DNA of 64,000 nt from Lepidostoma basale (GCA_022606425.2 JAHDVF020001505.1:310001-374000), one strand, 5' to 3'. Numbered from the stretch's first letter, positions 42,175 to 52,614 are shown. Program-made: numbers and translations. Notes: generated by a model from the sequence alone, not told the origin.

Positions 42175-42330
42175 TTGAAAGTAAACGATGGGCGGATGAA
42201 GTCAGAAGAGATGCAGCGAAATTATTACGAGTGTCAAGTTGGTGGGTCGAAGCAAAGGACAGGAGGAGTTGGAGGCTAAGAATAATGGAGGGTAATGCTC
42301 GATATGGGCTGTAGGGCGATCGAAGAAGAT
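42175..42330 (+). mobile_element. LINE tail crumb
   Basis: An in-frame segment SKRWADEVRRDAAKLLRVSS, then WWVEAKDRRSWRLRIMEGN, with an ending like ARYGL. The RWxDEV...AxDRxxWR pattern is a LINE post-RT tail of a lineage not otherwise seen here. Confidence 0.5.
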
Positions 42331-42334
42331 TTTT

Positions 42335-43235
42335 TTTAATATTACGTAAACTTAAAGCGTTTACATTGGATTTGTAGACGAATTAGTTATGAAATAAAAC
42401 AAGGTTTTTTCTACTCTTGATTCCGTTTTTTTTTTCGTTTTATATCAATCTTCCGATGAAGAAGATGAAAACCTTATAAATATAATCTGGAATGGAATGA
42501 AATGGTAATCGCCCAAGTTTTTATGTTTCCAGTCAAAGGGCTTCACAGGTGAGATAAAAACATTCAGCACTTTTATGGTGATTCAGCAATCTCTAGTGAA
42601 CATCAGTATTTCTTTAAGAGACAATGGGCGTTAATATTTTAGTGGGAGAACAAACGCGGTTCTCCGAATCAACGTTCACTTCACGTCTTCGCTTCTTGTC
42701 CATTTACTAATTGGAAACATTATCACAGAATCATAGAGCCTAGCGCCAGCATTTAGCGGGAGGAATCACCAAACGCGGGGTGAAGAGAGAAGATAACATT
42801 TTATCGATTAATATATATAAATAGTCATATAGTTATTCAATAGATGGTGTGACGTTAAGGTTCATTGTGAAAATTACCATAACCTATATGTCGTCTTCTT
42901 TGGTATTTGCAATTTCGTTTACAGTCCGCCTTCCTCAATATTCGGTAAGACAATCCCTAGATTAAGTCGTTTGCGCGCAATTCTTTGCATATCTTAATAT
43001 ACTCGTATATGTAAATTATGATAATTTAGGGAAATAAATATTTTTACGAATGGTAAAACGTTTTGAACGTTTATGAATGGTTCTAAATGGGAATACAGAA
43101 ATCGCGAGAAATCCTAAAACGAACAATTTAATGAAATAAAAGTCGTTCGTATTATAAATTAGTATCAACAAATTAATGCCATCAATCTTCTTTAGCTACG
43201 CCTTTATAAATGTTGTATTTATAATTTTCTACTTC
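42335..43235. other. unclassified stretch
   Basis: AT-rich with a GC-richer part at 42,640-42,790. No gene or termini were recognised. Confidence 0.3.
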
Positions 43236-43239
43236 GACC

Positions 43240-43755
43240 ACCATATTCTGTTTCTAAAAAACAATTTACATCTTCGTCTTTATTGAGATACAATCAATCC
43301 TTAAAAATGATAAACCCGCAATGGGTAAAATCCAGTATTTGTCTACAAATATTGATAACATTCAAGAAATACCAAAAACTGGTCCAAGTTTAAAAAGCAT
43401 AAAAATTGGAGAAGTATTCTCCTGGCGTTGTCTAGCAAATGTAGCCTTTCACGTTGCATTAATAAAGATTTTCTGCTTCATACTTACACCTATTCTTAAT
43501 AGATGGCGCTAGTGTAGATTGAACAAAAAATTGTGAATTGTGGCGTTACATAGTAGCATATATACAACTTCCAAAAAATTGTCAGACGTGGTGGCCGTAA
43601 GAAGGGTGGAATGGGGATTGTTGTTAACATAAAGCGATCCCTTAACCCAACCAGGATAGACAGGTCATAAGTCCTGTAAACGCCTCGACCACCGTATTCT
43701 AGTTCCAAAAATCAATTTACATCTTTGTCTCTTTTGAGATACAATAAATTTTCTA
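43240..43755 (-). repeat. K-family repeat, copy 4
   Basis: The two ends (AATTTACATCTTCGTCTTTA and ATCAATTTACATCTTTGTCT) enclose AATGGGTAAAATCCAGTATT, AATAGATGGCGCTAGTGTAG, AGGGTGGAATGGGGATTGTT and GATCCCTTAACCCAACCAGG. This is a near-complete minus copy with a duplicated terminal block. Confidence 0.75.
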
Positions 43756-43954
43756 CTTCTTGGTGAGTAATAATTTATCATCATATCTTTCGAGTATTTG
43801 ACATATGTGGGTCTTATTCAATCGATACATGCATTGCCTAATGCATTTTTCAATATGCATGTCGCTTTATTACTGATACTATTCGCCAAGCTCAAAGTGT
43901 TGTGCAATCTAATCTATTCTAAAAGATTCATATACAATATTTAGCAAAAGTGAT

Positions 43955-44345
43955 ATTTTGTCACCTGAGAGTAAGAGGATTCCAACTAACAAAACTTCAC
44001 ATTTGTCTTTTTTTCGTGAAAAGGGTTCTTACTAACCTTGTCTATACGTACAATTAAAAATAACATGTAATAGTATCGTCATTTTGATGTTACGAAAAGA
44101 ATCAAGATCCATCTGATCATTTAAAACACACGATTCACTGAAGAAGGATTCACTTAAACTTAAAACTTTATTATTCCAACTGTTGCGAGACAAAATTTAC
44201 ACGTTTCTCGGTAAGAGAATCTCTGGAAATTAGAATAAAAACCCTTTGTTCCAAGATACACACCCGAAACCAACAAAACTTTGGCTTCATTTTTCTCAGC
44301 GTTTTACTTTTGTCAGTTGGAACCTTCTTACTCTCAGGTGACGAT
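43955..44345. repeat. inverted pair TCACCTGAGAGTAAGA
   Basis: TCACCTGAGAGTAAGAGGAT with TCCAACTAACAAAA (43,960-43,993) is answered inversely at 44,307-44,342 (CAGTTGGAACCTTCTTACTC with TCAGGTGA). The arms are about 35 bases with a few mismatches and lie ~300 bases apart. This is probably a degraded hairpin element. Confidence 0.6.
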
Positions 44346-44685
44346 TTGTTAAAATATTTTATAGACCGCATGATGTGAATATTAATTATGTAGAATGAAT
44401 TTAAACAATTATCTGGTGCAATTCTCAATGAAATTTCAAAGAACAGAATCGTAAAATAGATAGGCAAAAACCAAATGTGGTCAAGAAAGAGTACGAGAAT
44501 ATATTAAATACAAAAGAGCGATAGAAGAGCGATCCTTCGATTCTTTCCGAAAGTAGTTCGAAATGCACACCATGCGCATGCCCATTAAACGTTTCAGGAT
44601 TATTTTTCATTTTGTTCTGATTATTGTTTTATGACAGAGGTGTAGAAAACAAGAGGAGAACAATTTGATGTTGTTAATTGGGAAA
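44346..44685. other. AT-rich stretch, nothing recognised
   Basis: No feature was seen. Confidence 0.3.
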
Positions 44686-44689
44686 TTTT

Positions 44690-45080
44690 TGACGTGTGTG
44701 AAAAAAATTTATTTACCGAAGAATGTTCAGGCTTCACCGAAGAATGTTCAGGATCCCATGGACAGACAGAGTGACGAACACAGAAGTCCCGAATCGTGCA
44801 GGAGTAAATAGAGAGCTGCTGACATTGATCAAAGTCCACAAGATTTCATATCTGGGTCACGTTCTACGAGGAGAAAAATATCGCCTGCTGCATCTAATTT
44901 TGAAGGGAAAAATAGAGGGCCGCAGGGGGGCAGGGAGAAGGCAGATCTCTTGGCTGCGCAATGTGAGGGAATGTGTGGAACTGTGGAGGAGCTGTTCCGG
45001 ACAGCGCAGGATAGGGAAGAGTTTACCAGAGTGATCGCCAACGTCGGGGGGCCCGACAGGGCACTTTAAGAATAATAAGA
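44690..45080 (+). mobile_element. LINE lineage B 3' end
   Basis: A 103-codon open frame from 44,723 reads MFRLHRRMFRIPWTDRVTNT, EVPNRAGVNRELLTLIKVHK, ISYLGHVLRGEKYRLLHLIL and GRRQISWLRNVRECVELWRS, with a short deletion relative to other copies before EELFRTAQDR. A duplicated block AAGAATGTTCAGG near 44,720-44,750 suggests a small tandem duplication at the 5' junction. It ends CCCGACAGGGCACTTTAAG with an AATAATAAGAAG tail. Confidence 0.88.
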
Positions 45081-45084
45081 AGAT

Positions 45085-46080
45085 AATATAAGTGTTGTAT
45101 ATACAAAGTGTATAAAAAAGAAAAATAGAAACACATTTTATTGTGATCAATTTTTGATACACATTAATAAAACAATATAGTCTTATAATAAATATTCAAT
45201 GTATCCGAGGTCCAATTCATCAGACAATATGTAGCATAGTGACCAAGGAAACGGCGAAACAAACACATTGAGAATATTCATAAATGCCATTTATGATTGT
45301 GACGAGTAAACCGTAACTTGAAAACCACCTTGCCCCAACAGCAAATGCCAAACGACTGAATTTTTAATGTCACATGCAACACTGATAGACACATTTGCCT
45401 GCATGTCGAGGGAATGGAATGAATATTTGATTCTCAAGTGGAAATAATACTTGGCTTGCCCGACGTATTCTAGCAAGCTATGCAATTACGATATGTGGAA
45501 AGACCTAGACATTTTATACAATCATAAGTCATTTATTCTACCCGTTCAATAAAGGTAGGTGTTTAGTTTTGAAAATACATCTAATATTCGATTACGAAAC
45601 GCCTCCAACTATCTGCAAACGAATATGTATCCTAACACGTGAAGGAAACACTCCAAGCTCCATTAAATGACAAATAAAAATAATGATGTACAAATGGACA
45701 CGAGTACGCGGCTACTTACATACATACACTGTGAACATAAACACATTTTTTACTGGAATAGGTAATGCCCCGGGGAGAAATGAGCGTGTTAACAGCCTAA
45801 AAATAATGAGAATATTTCACACCGTTCGCTCAGTGGCGCGCGTGAGATTTGTCTGCACACACCCAGCTGGAACCATGAAATTCTAACATCTTGATCTCAT
45901 GAATGCCCAAATACCCAAGTGTAATGCTGTCTTATTGATAAACTCTGAAAGAAACGCAAGCTTCTGGAATAAATTCCATTGTTTGACTGGTCTTTCTATA
46001 ATAACAACCTGAAAATGTATATTCAAAAGTGTATTGCTGTCCTGATAAGTACTTTAAATTTAAATAAATTGTGATATAAC
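45085..46080. other. stretch without recognised features
   Basis: Only short frames are present. Sequence complexity is closer to unique DNA than elsewhere. No splice-supported exon or repeat termini were identified. Confidence 0.3.
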
Positions 46081-46084
46081 TCTT

Positions 46085-46400
46085 ATTCTTCTTAAAGTGC
46101 CCTGTCAGATCCCCCGACGTCGGCGATCACTCTGGTAAACTCTTCCCTATCCTGCGCTGTCCGAAGTAGCTCCTCCACAGTTCCGATTCCCGTCCATTCC
46201 CTCACATTGCGCAGCGAAGAGATCTGCCTTCTCCCTGCCCCCCTGCGGCCCTCTATTTTTCCCTTCAAAATAGATGCAGCGGGCGATATTTTTCTCCTCT
46301 TAGAACGTGACCCAGATATGAAATTTTGCGGATTTTGAGCAATGTCAGCAGCTCTCTATTTACTCCTGCACGATTCAGGACTTCTGTGTTCGTCGTGATA
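46085..46400 (-). mobile_element. LINE lineage B 3' end
   Basis: Complement of the 44.7-kb copy: CTTAAAGTGCCCTGTCAGAT at the tail end, then the complements of AQDREEF, EELLRTAQD, WLRNVREW and EGRRGAGRRQ, to CACGATTCAGGACTTCTGTG. The frame is mostly kept with small indels. Confidence 0.82.
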
Positions 46401-46424
46401 TAACAATGTTTCAAATTACTTACT

Positions 46425-46645
46425 TACTTATGTTAGTTAAACAGCCGTTGTCATCCACTACTGTATACAAGCCTCCCCTATACTTCTCCACGTGTTCCTG
46501 TCTTGTGGCTTTCGCATCCAATCACCACCAAATTTTCAATTATCATCAGACCATCGTGTGGAGGGGTCTCCCTCTGATTCTTTTGTCTTCATTCGACCAC
46601 CAGTTTGGTCCATCTATCATCTACTAATCTGGCAACATGTCTCGC
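46425..46645 (-). mobile_element. decayed LINE tail, D-like
   Basis: The minus strand gives a RWSDDNxKFGGDWMRK-like segment, a QDRNTWRSIGEACIQ segment and WMTTA, the end of D-type LINE ORF2 proteins. Single frameshifts separate the blocks. Confidence 0.55.
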
Positions 46646-46679
46646 AAATGACCATTTGAGTTTAAAACTAAACAGTTAT

Positions 46680-47410
46680 TAATAAAATCACATCAGTTTA
46701 TTAACTCAAAAGACATTACAAACAGCAAAATGTATAAGGCATCTATTAAGTACAGGTAAAATATTATAAAAATGCAACATAATACCAGTAACACATTAGA
46801 GATAGTTCAACATTAGGAAGACAAGATACTTTTTTTAGTCAGTATTTGTCTACTGACTACAAAAAGTATCTTGACTATAAGTCAAGAGTATTTGTCCCCT
46901 GAACGTACCTTCACCGATATGAATGATATCGATCTCCGAAGAGACCTCGTTCAGCAGACTAATTGCTCTTCCCACCGGTGTCACCAGAGGCAGATTGGTT
47001 CTGGTGGCCGGTAGGTAAAACAATCTGTGCTGTCGCTGTCGGACACTTACACCATCTAGCACGGCCGAGTTCTCGAAATATCCCAGGATTAATTTAAAGA
47101 AATGGATAATGAGATGCCCATCTCTTCTAATCTGTTAAGAATTGGTTCCGAGCATTTCCAAATGAAAAAAAAAATGCCGTGGGATAGAACCACGGATAAC
47201 TAACATACTCCTTCATGTAGAGAATTTTTTGTTGAGTTGAGAGATACCTTAGAATTTTTTTCTAAACCCTCTCCAGCATAACGGAATATCTCGCCTCGTG
47301 AGGACTCCATATCACAGAACCACTTTCGAGTCTGCTCTGAACCAACACGTTGTACAGGACTCTGAGCACATTGGGATCTCTGAAAACTCTTCCGGTCCGA
47401 ATCTCGAATG
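46680..47410 (-). mobile_element. CR1/Jockey-like LINE 3' fragment
   Basis: The longest copy of this lineage. On the minus strand: SRLESGSVIWSPHEARYSVM, a broken middle, [20 protein letters not shown] and RTNLPLVTPVGRAISLLNEV, then SSEIDIIHIGEGTFRGQILL, with a 3' UTR ending near the complement of AATAAACTGATGT. The [R/S]RLExGSVIWSP opening is a strong landmark of CR1/Jockey-group ORF2 C-termini. A duplicated AAAAAGTATCTTGACT block near 46,830-46,880 marks a small internal duplication. Confidence 0.82.
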
Positions 47411-47414
47411 TATC

Positions 47415-47930
47415 ATAGTGTTTTTGCCAAAACATCGGATTATTTAATAAAAAGAGAGCTTAAAATCACGTATAAGTATATATATTTACCTGTAACTAGT
47501 TTTACATTGATTATTAAAACCTTTTTTTTTTAAGATATTACTTTGCTTCTTTATCTCTCACGTGGTTCCCAAAAATGGCGTCTTTGATTAATCGGTCGTG
47601 TGACTTGAGTTAGTACTAGATGAATGAATTTGATATTAGAATGGTGCTGCTGGTTTTATCTTGTTACTTGCTATGTAATCTTGTCTCTAGGGTGTTAAAT
47701 ATTTTCTGTTGTAAGGGCTTGTCTCGCCTCAAATTTGAAATGAAAACTTTATTCGCATTCACATCACATATAAGACAAGATTTATGTCTAATCGACCTTT
47801 ACCTCCACGTATGGACTACTGATTCGCGCCATGTAACAAAACAATAAAAATGTAATATATATTGTTTATTTTAGTTGTAATAAAAATCAATTATTTTACT
47901 AATGTGTATTTTAAAAATGTAAATAATACA
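47415..47930. other. AT-rich stretch, nothing recognised
   Basis: A 75-codon frame at 47,620-47,847 has no recognisable features. Confidence 0.3.
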
Positions 47931-47934
47931 TTAG

Positions 47935-48320
47935 TTCTTCTTCTTCTTCTTTTTGTCCTGTCACACCTCCATGGTGCATAGGGCCTCAAGGAACCTTCTC
48001 CACTCGACTCTATCGCATGCCTGATGCCTAACATCATCCCAAGTTAGGCCTGCTGCCTTAACCTCGTCCTGCAGGGTCCTTCTCCAGGTGGCTCTAGGTC
48101 TGCCTCGCTTTCCCTTTCCCCCATAGGGGACCAGTCTAGTGCACCCTGAGCGATGCAGGCTGAGTTCCGTCTCAGAGTGTGACCGATCCACTGCCATTTG
48201 CATCTAGCGACTTGTTTTCTAAATGGCTTTTCGCCTGCCATGGTCTAGAGAACGGCATTTCACACTGTTTGGAGCCAATAGATTTTGAATATTGAGCGAA
48301 GGCACCTATTTATAAATACA
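47935..48320 (-). mobile_element. 3' end of LINE lineage E with GAA tail
   Basis: The low end is the complement of (GAA)n (TTCTTCTTCTTCTTTTTGTC). Minus-strand frames give MAGEKPFRKQVARCKWQWIG, HTLRRNSACIAQGALDWSPM and in another frame GRPRATWRRTLQDEVKAAGL, TWDDVRHQACDRVEWRRFLE and ALCTMEV. It is the same lineage as 26.64 kb, with one frameshift between the GHTLRR and RGRPR blocks. Confidence 0.87.
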
Positions 48321-48534
48321 GAACCTTTAAAGGAAAAAAACGTGTAAATTGCTTGGAAGATTTTATAAAATATCATTTAAACTATTTTTATATTTTCAAT
48401 TACATTTGTGTTTAGCAACGTGAAGTAATTAGAAATATTAAATTTTAGACCACAGTGTAGAATTATTATACAGTTCCATTGGTTTCACATTCGAATAACT
48501 TTTGAAAAGAACTTTTTTATTTAAAATAATAATT

Positions 48535-48733
48535 AAACACTTTTATAACGTTGTTTAGAACCACTTTATTTTGAGTCAGGAGCGTCAACCGGTTTCGCTC
48601 TGTAACGAGCTTCGTCAGGGCTATACACAAACAGTTATGTGTATAGCCCTGACGAAGCTCGTTACAGAGCGAAACCGGTTGGCGCTCCTGACTCAAAATA
48701 AAGTGGTTTTATACAACGTTATAAAAGTGTTTA
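48535..48733. repeat. nearly perfect 199-bp hairpin element (P family)
   Basis: The arms start AAACACTTTTATAACGTTGT and end ACAACGTTATAAAAGTGTTT. They carry CCACTTTATTTTGAGTCAGG, CAACCGGTTTCGCTCTGTAA, CGAGCTTCGTCAGGGCTATA and their complements, with a ~10-base centre (CACAAACAGTTATGTG). Only a few mismatches separate the arms, making it the youngest of the ACCGGT hairpins. The flanks show no clear target duplication. Confidence 0.92.
48646..48683 (+). ncRNA. candidate hammerhead ribozyme, intact CUGACGA
   Basis: Plus strand: GCC, CUGACGA, A, GCUC-GUUACA-GAGC, GAAA, CCGG, UU, GGC. CUGACGA fits CUGANGA exactly and GAAA is exact. Helix II is four perfect pairs with a six-base loop, and GCC/GGC close helix I at the right positions. 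ACCGGU would form helix III only between two molecules. Weak points are the extra A before helix II, U rather than C at the cleavage site, and only three helix I pairs. The opposite arm (minus strand) has the same core but GCC/GAC. Confidence 0.45.
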
Positions 48734-48959
48734 ATTCAGATTTTAAATATGTCAAACTACCAAGAAATAGCTTCTTTCCAAAGTTTAACTTTTTTATTAT
48801 TAATAAAGTATTTGGAAAACACAACGTTTTGTTTAAGTTGTTCAAGTTTAATAAATTTAAAATACACTTGGTTTCTTATTAATTGTTTCTTGAAAAGTGT
48901 GTTAAACGCCGTATTTGATACTATCACACAAATAAATACGAATAAAAACTTCGGTCAAA

Positions 48960-49060
48960 AACGTTTTGTTTTATTTTGTGGGAATGAAATGTCTCACCTT
49001 GCTGTCGTTTTATAAAATAGAATGAAAACTTCTAGAAAACAGACGTATTCAATTTAAATA
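48960..49060. repeat. half hairpin MITE (16.3-kb family)
   Basis: GGGAATGAAATGTCTCACCT and AGAATGAAAACTTCTAGAAA with CAGACG match arms of the 16.3 and 62.0 kb elements. It is short and rearranged. Confidence 0.4.
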
Positions 49061-49129
49061 CAAATATGTATCAGGACACAAAAAGCCTTCATCAGTGTAA
49101 ATTTGACAAAATAATTCTTTATTTATTAT

Positions 49130-49720
49130 GAAATTTTAATTGTATCTCAATAGAGACGAAGATGCAAATTGGAAACTGAATATTTTTTTTTTTTTTATTA
49201 TCGAGGGTAACAAACAGTAATTACAGTATAAGAGTATAAACACATAGAGACAACAAAACAAGGCCAATTACATGCTACCACAAATATTATATAACAACTG
49301 ACATAAGGTTAAATATATAAGAGTAATAAAGTAACACTTTTATAAGATAAAGAGAAAACTATTAGTAATAATGAATTAAAAATAAAATACAATTTTAAAA
49401 TGTAAAAGAAAAAAGAAAAAGACGGTTGATCAAGGTGTTTACAGGACTTATGACCTGTCATTGGTTGGGTTAAGCGCACGCTTTATGTAATTACAACATT
49501 CCCCATTCCACGTATTTTCTTTATGACCATGTAAGACAATTTTTTTGGAGGTTGTATATATGCTACAAATCTATACTTATTTTCACATGTCAGTTTCAAT
49601 TGGCCATCTATGTAGATTTGATTACACAAGTTAATCTTTTTAAGATAAATCTATATAATCCACACACTAACGCCATCTATGGAGATTAATTTTTAGCATT
49701 TAGCAAACTACTTTATTAAC
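49130..49720 (+). repeat. K-family repeat, copy 5, interrupted
   Basis: The left piece 49,135-49,190 contains TTAATTGTATCTCAATAGAG and ACGAAGATGCAAATTG. Homology resumes at about 49,432 with AAGGTGTTTACAGGACTTAT, GACCTGTCATTGGTTGGGTT and CATTCCCCATTCCAC. Between them lies a ~240-base AT-rich insert (49,191-49,431), which is copy 1 of the Q repeat. Confidence 0.75.
49191..49431 (+). repeat. Q repeat, left copy
   Basis: It begins with a T run, then ATTATCGAGGGTAACAAACA, and ends AAGAAAAAAGAAAAAGAC. The inner part, ATAAGGTTAAATATATAAGA to TTTTAAAATGTAAAAG (49,303-49,408), is repeated in inverted orientation at 50,125-51,530, split by the mariner. Confidence 0.75.
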
Positions 49721-49741
49721 ACAATGTGAAGGCTATCGCCT

Positions 49742-50095
49742 ATTAGCGCATTGTTTAGAAGCCGCCTGGAGATATCACTCCTATCTATATGCCAAAGACG
49801 GGTCCCCCCAACGTTGGCGATCACCTCGGCGAACCTATCCCTGTCCTGCGCCGCTCGGAACAGCTCCTCCACACTTCGGATGTCGGTCCACTCCCTCACG
49901 TTTCGCAGCCAGGACATTTGTCTCCTTCCGGGCCCTCGACGTTCTAATATTTTACCCTCCAATATCAGTTGGAGAAGGTGGTACTTTTCCCCACGGAATA
50001 TATGATCCAGATGTGGGATCTTTCGAACCTTGATAGTTGATAACAGTTGCCTGTCAACTCTAGCTCGCCTCAGGACTTCGGTATGCGATTAAATA
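49742..50095 (-). mobile_element. LINE lineage B 3' end
   Basis: An 84-codon frame from 49,962 (minus) reads MEGKILERRGPGRRQMSWLR, NVREWTDIRSVEELFRAAQD, RDRFAEVIANVGGTRLWHID and continues. Upstream, HILRGEKYHLLQLIL-like and a RRARVDRQLLSTIKVRK-like segment extend the match to about 50,095. It ends without the usual GAA tail: the last codons run into a different sequence at GGTRLWH, where lineage B copies elsewhere read GGPDRAL. Confidence 0.83.
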
Positions 50096-50238
50096 ACAAT
50101 AAAATACTATTTTTTTCTTTTCTTGTCTTTTTCTTTTTTTTACATTTTAAAATTATATTTCATTTTTAATTATTCATTATTACTAATACTAATAGTTTTC
50201 TCTTTAACTTATCCAAGTGTTACTTTATTCTTCTTATA

Positions 50239-51507
50239 TTAGGTCCTTACATATGAAATTGGCGTTTTGCCGTACCGGCAACTTTGATCTCAAATATCTT
50301 CTCTTTGGTTAAGAATTCCAAATTCAAATTTATACAGCTATTTACTCAAGTATTTGTGTTTTGAAAATTATAATTCATTTGTTTTTTCCTCAATTGTTTT
50401 TTTTCTTTGCGTCACTCAGTTTACAAAATGGAAAACTTGAAACATCGCGTTATTTACGAGTACCATTTCCACCGTGGCACCAGTGCTGCAGAAACGACTC
50501 GAAGGATTAATGATGTGTATGGCGACGGTGCCGCAAAAGAAAACACAGTGCGTTTTTGGTTCCAACGTTTTCGTTCTGGAAATTTCGACCTGCAGAACAA
50601 GCCCCGTGGACGGCCGGAGACCAAAGTTGATAATGAAGAATTGAAGGCTATTGTGGAAGCGAATCCATCGCAAACCACGTCCGAGTTAGCTGCAGGCTGC
50701 GGTGTTAGTGATAAAACTGTTTTAATCCACTTGAAGCAAATTGGGAAGGTGAAAAAGCTTGAAAGGTGGGTACCTCACGAATTGAGTGAAGCAAATCAAC
50801 AAACGCGCGTTGACTGCTGCGTTGCATTACTCAACCGGCACAATAATGAAGAGATTTTGAATCGAATCATTACCTGTGATGAAAAGTGGATCCTGTATGA
50901 TAATCGGAAGCGCTCATCGCAATGGCTGAACCCTGCCGAACCAGCCAAACCATGCCCCAAGCGAAAATTGACTCCAAAAAAGTTACTTGTGAGCGTTTGG
51001 TGGACTAGTGCTGGTGTCGTTCATTACAGCTTTCTTAAATCTGGCCAGACGATTACGGCAGATATCTATTATCAGCAACTGCAAACCATGATGGAAAAGC
51101 TAGCTGCTAAACAACCGAGGCTGGTTAATCGCTCTAGGCCACTGCTGCTTCATTATAACGCTAGACCACATACTGCACAACAGACGGCTACCAAATTAGA
51201 AGAGCTTCAATTGGAATGTCTAAGACATCCACCGTACTCTCCGGACCTTGCCCCAACAGATTATTATTTTTTTCGAAATTTGGAAAACTTCTTGCAAGGG
51301 AAAAAATTCAACTCCGATGGGGCAGTCCAAACCGACTTCAAAGATTTTATTGATTCCCGTCCGAATGTTTTTTTTAGTAAAGGGATCGATGAACTACCTA
51401 TGAGATGGCAAAAGTGCATATTTGATTAAATAAATATATTATATTAAAAAAAAATCAACTTTATGTTCCTCCCATACAAAACGCCAATTTCATATGTAAG
51501 GACCTAA
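50239..51507 (+). mobile_element. full-length mariner (cecropia-type), 1,269 bp
   Basis: Thirty-one-base terminal inverted repeats at 50,239-50,269 and 51,477-51,507 are identical complements, beginning TTAGGTCCTTACATATGAAA and continuing into TTGGCGTTTTG. TA lies on each side (50,237-50,238 and 51,508-51,509), the mariner target duplication. One uninterrupted transposase frame lies inside. Perfect ends and an open frame indicate recent insertion. The element moves by cut and paste at TA sites when an active transposase is supplied, and its own looks defective (see the coding entry). The flanks join into a single Q repeat when the element is removed. Confidence 0.97.
50428..51429 (+). CDS. 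mariner transposase, catalytic Asp replaced by Tyr
   Basis: 333 codons from the ATG at 50,428, chosen because MENLKHRVIYEYHF matches the usual N-terminus of this group. An in-frame TTG at 50,407 is not needed. Order: N-terminal helix-turn-helix pair (residues ~1-115, with RFWFQRFRSGNFDL and the linker NKPRGRPETKVDNEE), WVPHEL (~residues 113-118), then the DDE domain. First acid is D151 in TCDEKW. The second should be D243 but the codon is TAT: LLLHYNARPHT in place of HDNARPH. Third is D278 in SPDLAPTDY, giving D,(D)34D spacing. YSPDLAP is intact. The C-terminus is slightly short (RWQKCIFD). No stop or frameshift is present. Because all three acids hold catalytic metal, cleavage activity should be lost, but DNA binding might remain. 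It is normally a nuclear enzyme. Confidence 0.95.
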   Translation: MENLKHRVIYEYHFHRGTSAAETTRRINDVYGDGAAKENTVRFWFQRFRSGNFDLQNKPRGRPETKVDNEELKAIVEANPSQTTSELAAGCGVSDKTVLIHLKQIGKVKKLERWVPHELSEANQQTRVDCCVALLNRHNNEEILNRIITCDEKWILYDNRKRSSQWLNPAEPAKPCPKRKLTPKKLLVSVWWTSAGVVHYSFLKSGQTITADIYYQQLQTMMEKLAAKQPRLVNRSRPLLLHYNARPHTAQQTATKLEELQLECLRHPPYSPDLAPTDYYFFRNLENFLQGKKFNSDGAVQTDFKDFIDSRPNVFFSKGIDELPMRWQKCIFD

Positions 51508-51534
51508 TATATTTAACCTTATTCAATTGGTTAA

Positions 51535-51825
51535 ACGGAAGTAAACACAGATCGTCTTTTATAAAATATTCGCGCTACCCCTATATAAATATGTATTTAC
51601 TATATAAATCTCATTACTTGCAATCTTACTGTAGATATGATCAGACCTTTGTTCCTTTTGCGGTTCCAATGAGCTTAGTAAGACCGCCACAGGGCTTAAA
51701 GATCTGATACGATGCGGGTCGAGATTCGAGATAGGACCAAAATATCCCTTCATCTAAATATTTTTTTTCTTATTATTTTTTCAAATGGAGAACACTACAT
51801 TGTACACTCCGGTATGGTATTAGAC
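51535..51825. other. short unclassified stretch
   Basis: No feature was seen between the Q repeat and the next LINE. The end may belong to the same LINE as 51.86 kb. Confidence 0.3.
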
Positions 51826-51829
51826 TCTA

Positions 51830-52345
51830 TACAATACACATATTATTGTTCTTTTATAATACTGGTAAGAAGTCGGCTGGAATATAGTTCCGTTATTTGG
51901 TCACCGCCTGGGATCCGATATTCTCTGATGGTGGAGCGAGTGCAGAAAAAAATTCTGCGCTTTCTTTACCTCAGGGAGCGCGGTTATTACCCGTGGCTCT
52001 TTCCGACTGAATTCTTGCTAGGTATGCTCACTTCTTTCAGCTGATTGGCGGCCGCATACAGAACTCGGATGTCCTGAGTGATGTAGGTCTATTTGTTTCT
52101 GATAATTACCTTCGTCAAAGACAGCACAGATTGTTTTATTTGCCACGCTGCGGAACCAACCTGCCAATGGTTATGCCTGTGGGTAGGGCAATCTTATTGC
52201 TTAATCGGATCGCCTCGGAGGTCGACATATTTCGTGATAGTGTGAGTTGCCTCAGGGATGCAATATCAATGTTATGATTTTTTCTTATTCTTAAGCTTAA
52301 TTTTATTTTTTTTAATGCTTCTCTGTTTATAATGTAATTGCAAAC
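51830..52345 (+). mobile_element. CR1/Jockey-like LINE 3' fragment
   Basis: The plus strand reads LVRSRLEYSSVIWSPPGIRY, SLMVERVQKKILRFLYLRER and GYYPWLFPTEFLLGM. After a frame change it reads [40 protein letters not shown] and [19 protein letters not shown]. These are the landmarks of the region after RT in CR1/Jockey-group LINEs. It is closely related to the lineage at 46.68 kb but a separate subfamily. It is followed within about 25 bases by a (TA)n array. Confidence 0.85.
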
Positions 52346-52366
52346 GATTTGAATTGTATGTCTGTA

Positions 52367-52611
<245 letters not shown>

Positions 52612-52614
52612 CCA

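Larger units (their letters stand above)
50104..51530 (-). repeat. Q repeat, right inverted copy, split by mariner
   Basis: 50,125-50,238 is the reverse complement of 49,313-49,425 with moderate divergence (for example GTTACTTTATTC against GAATAAAGTAAC-type sequence). 51,508-51,530 (TATATTTAACCTTATTCAATTGG, reading across the junction) continues it. The mariner at 50,239-51,507 sits exactly between the two parts. Confidence 0.75.

Noticed and set aside
45683..45886. 67-codon frame with mixed composition
   Set aside because: No recognisable motif, and the length is within chance for this window.
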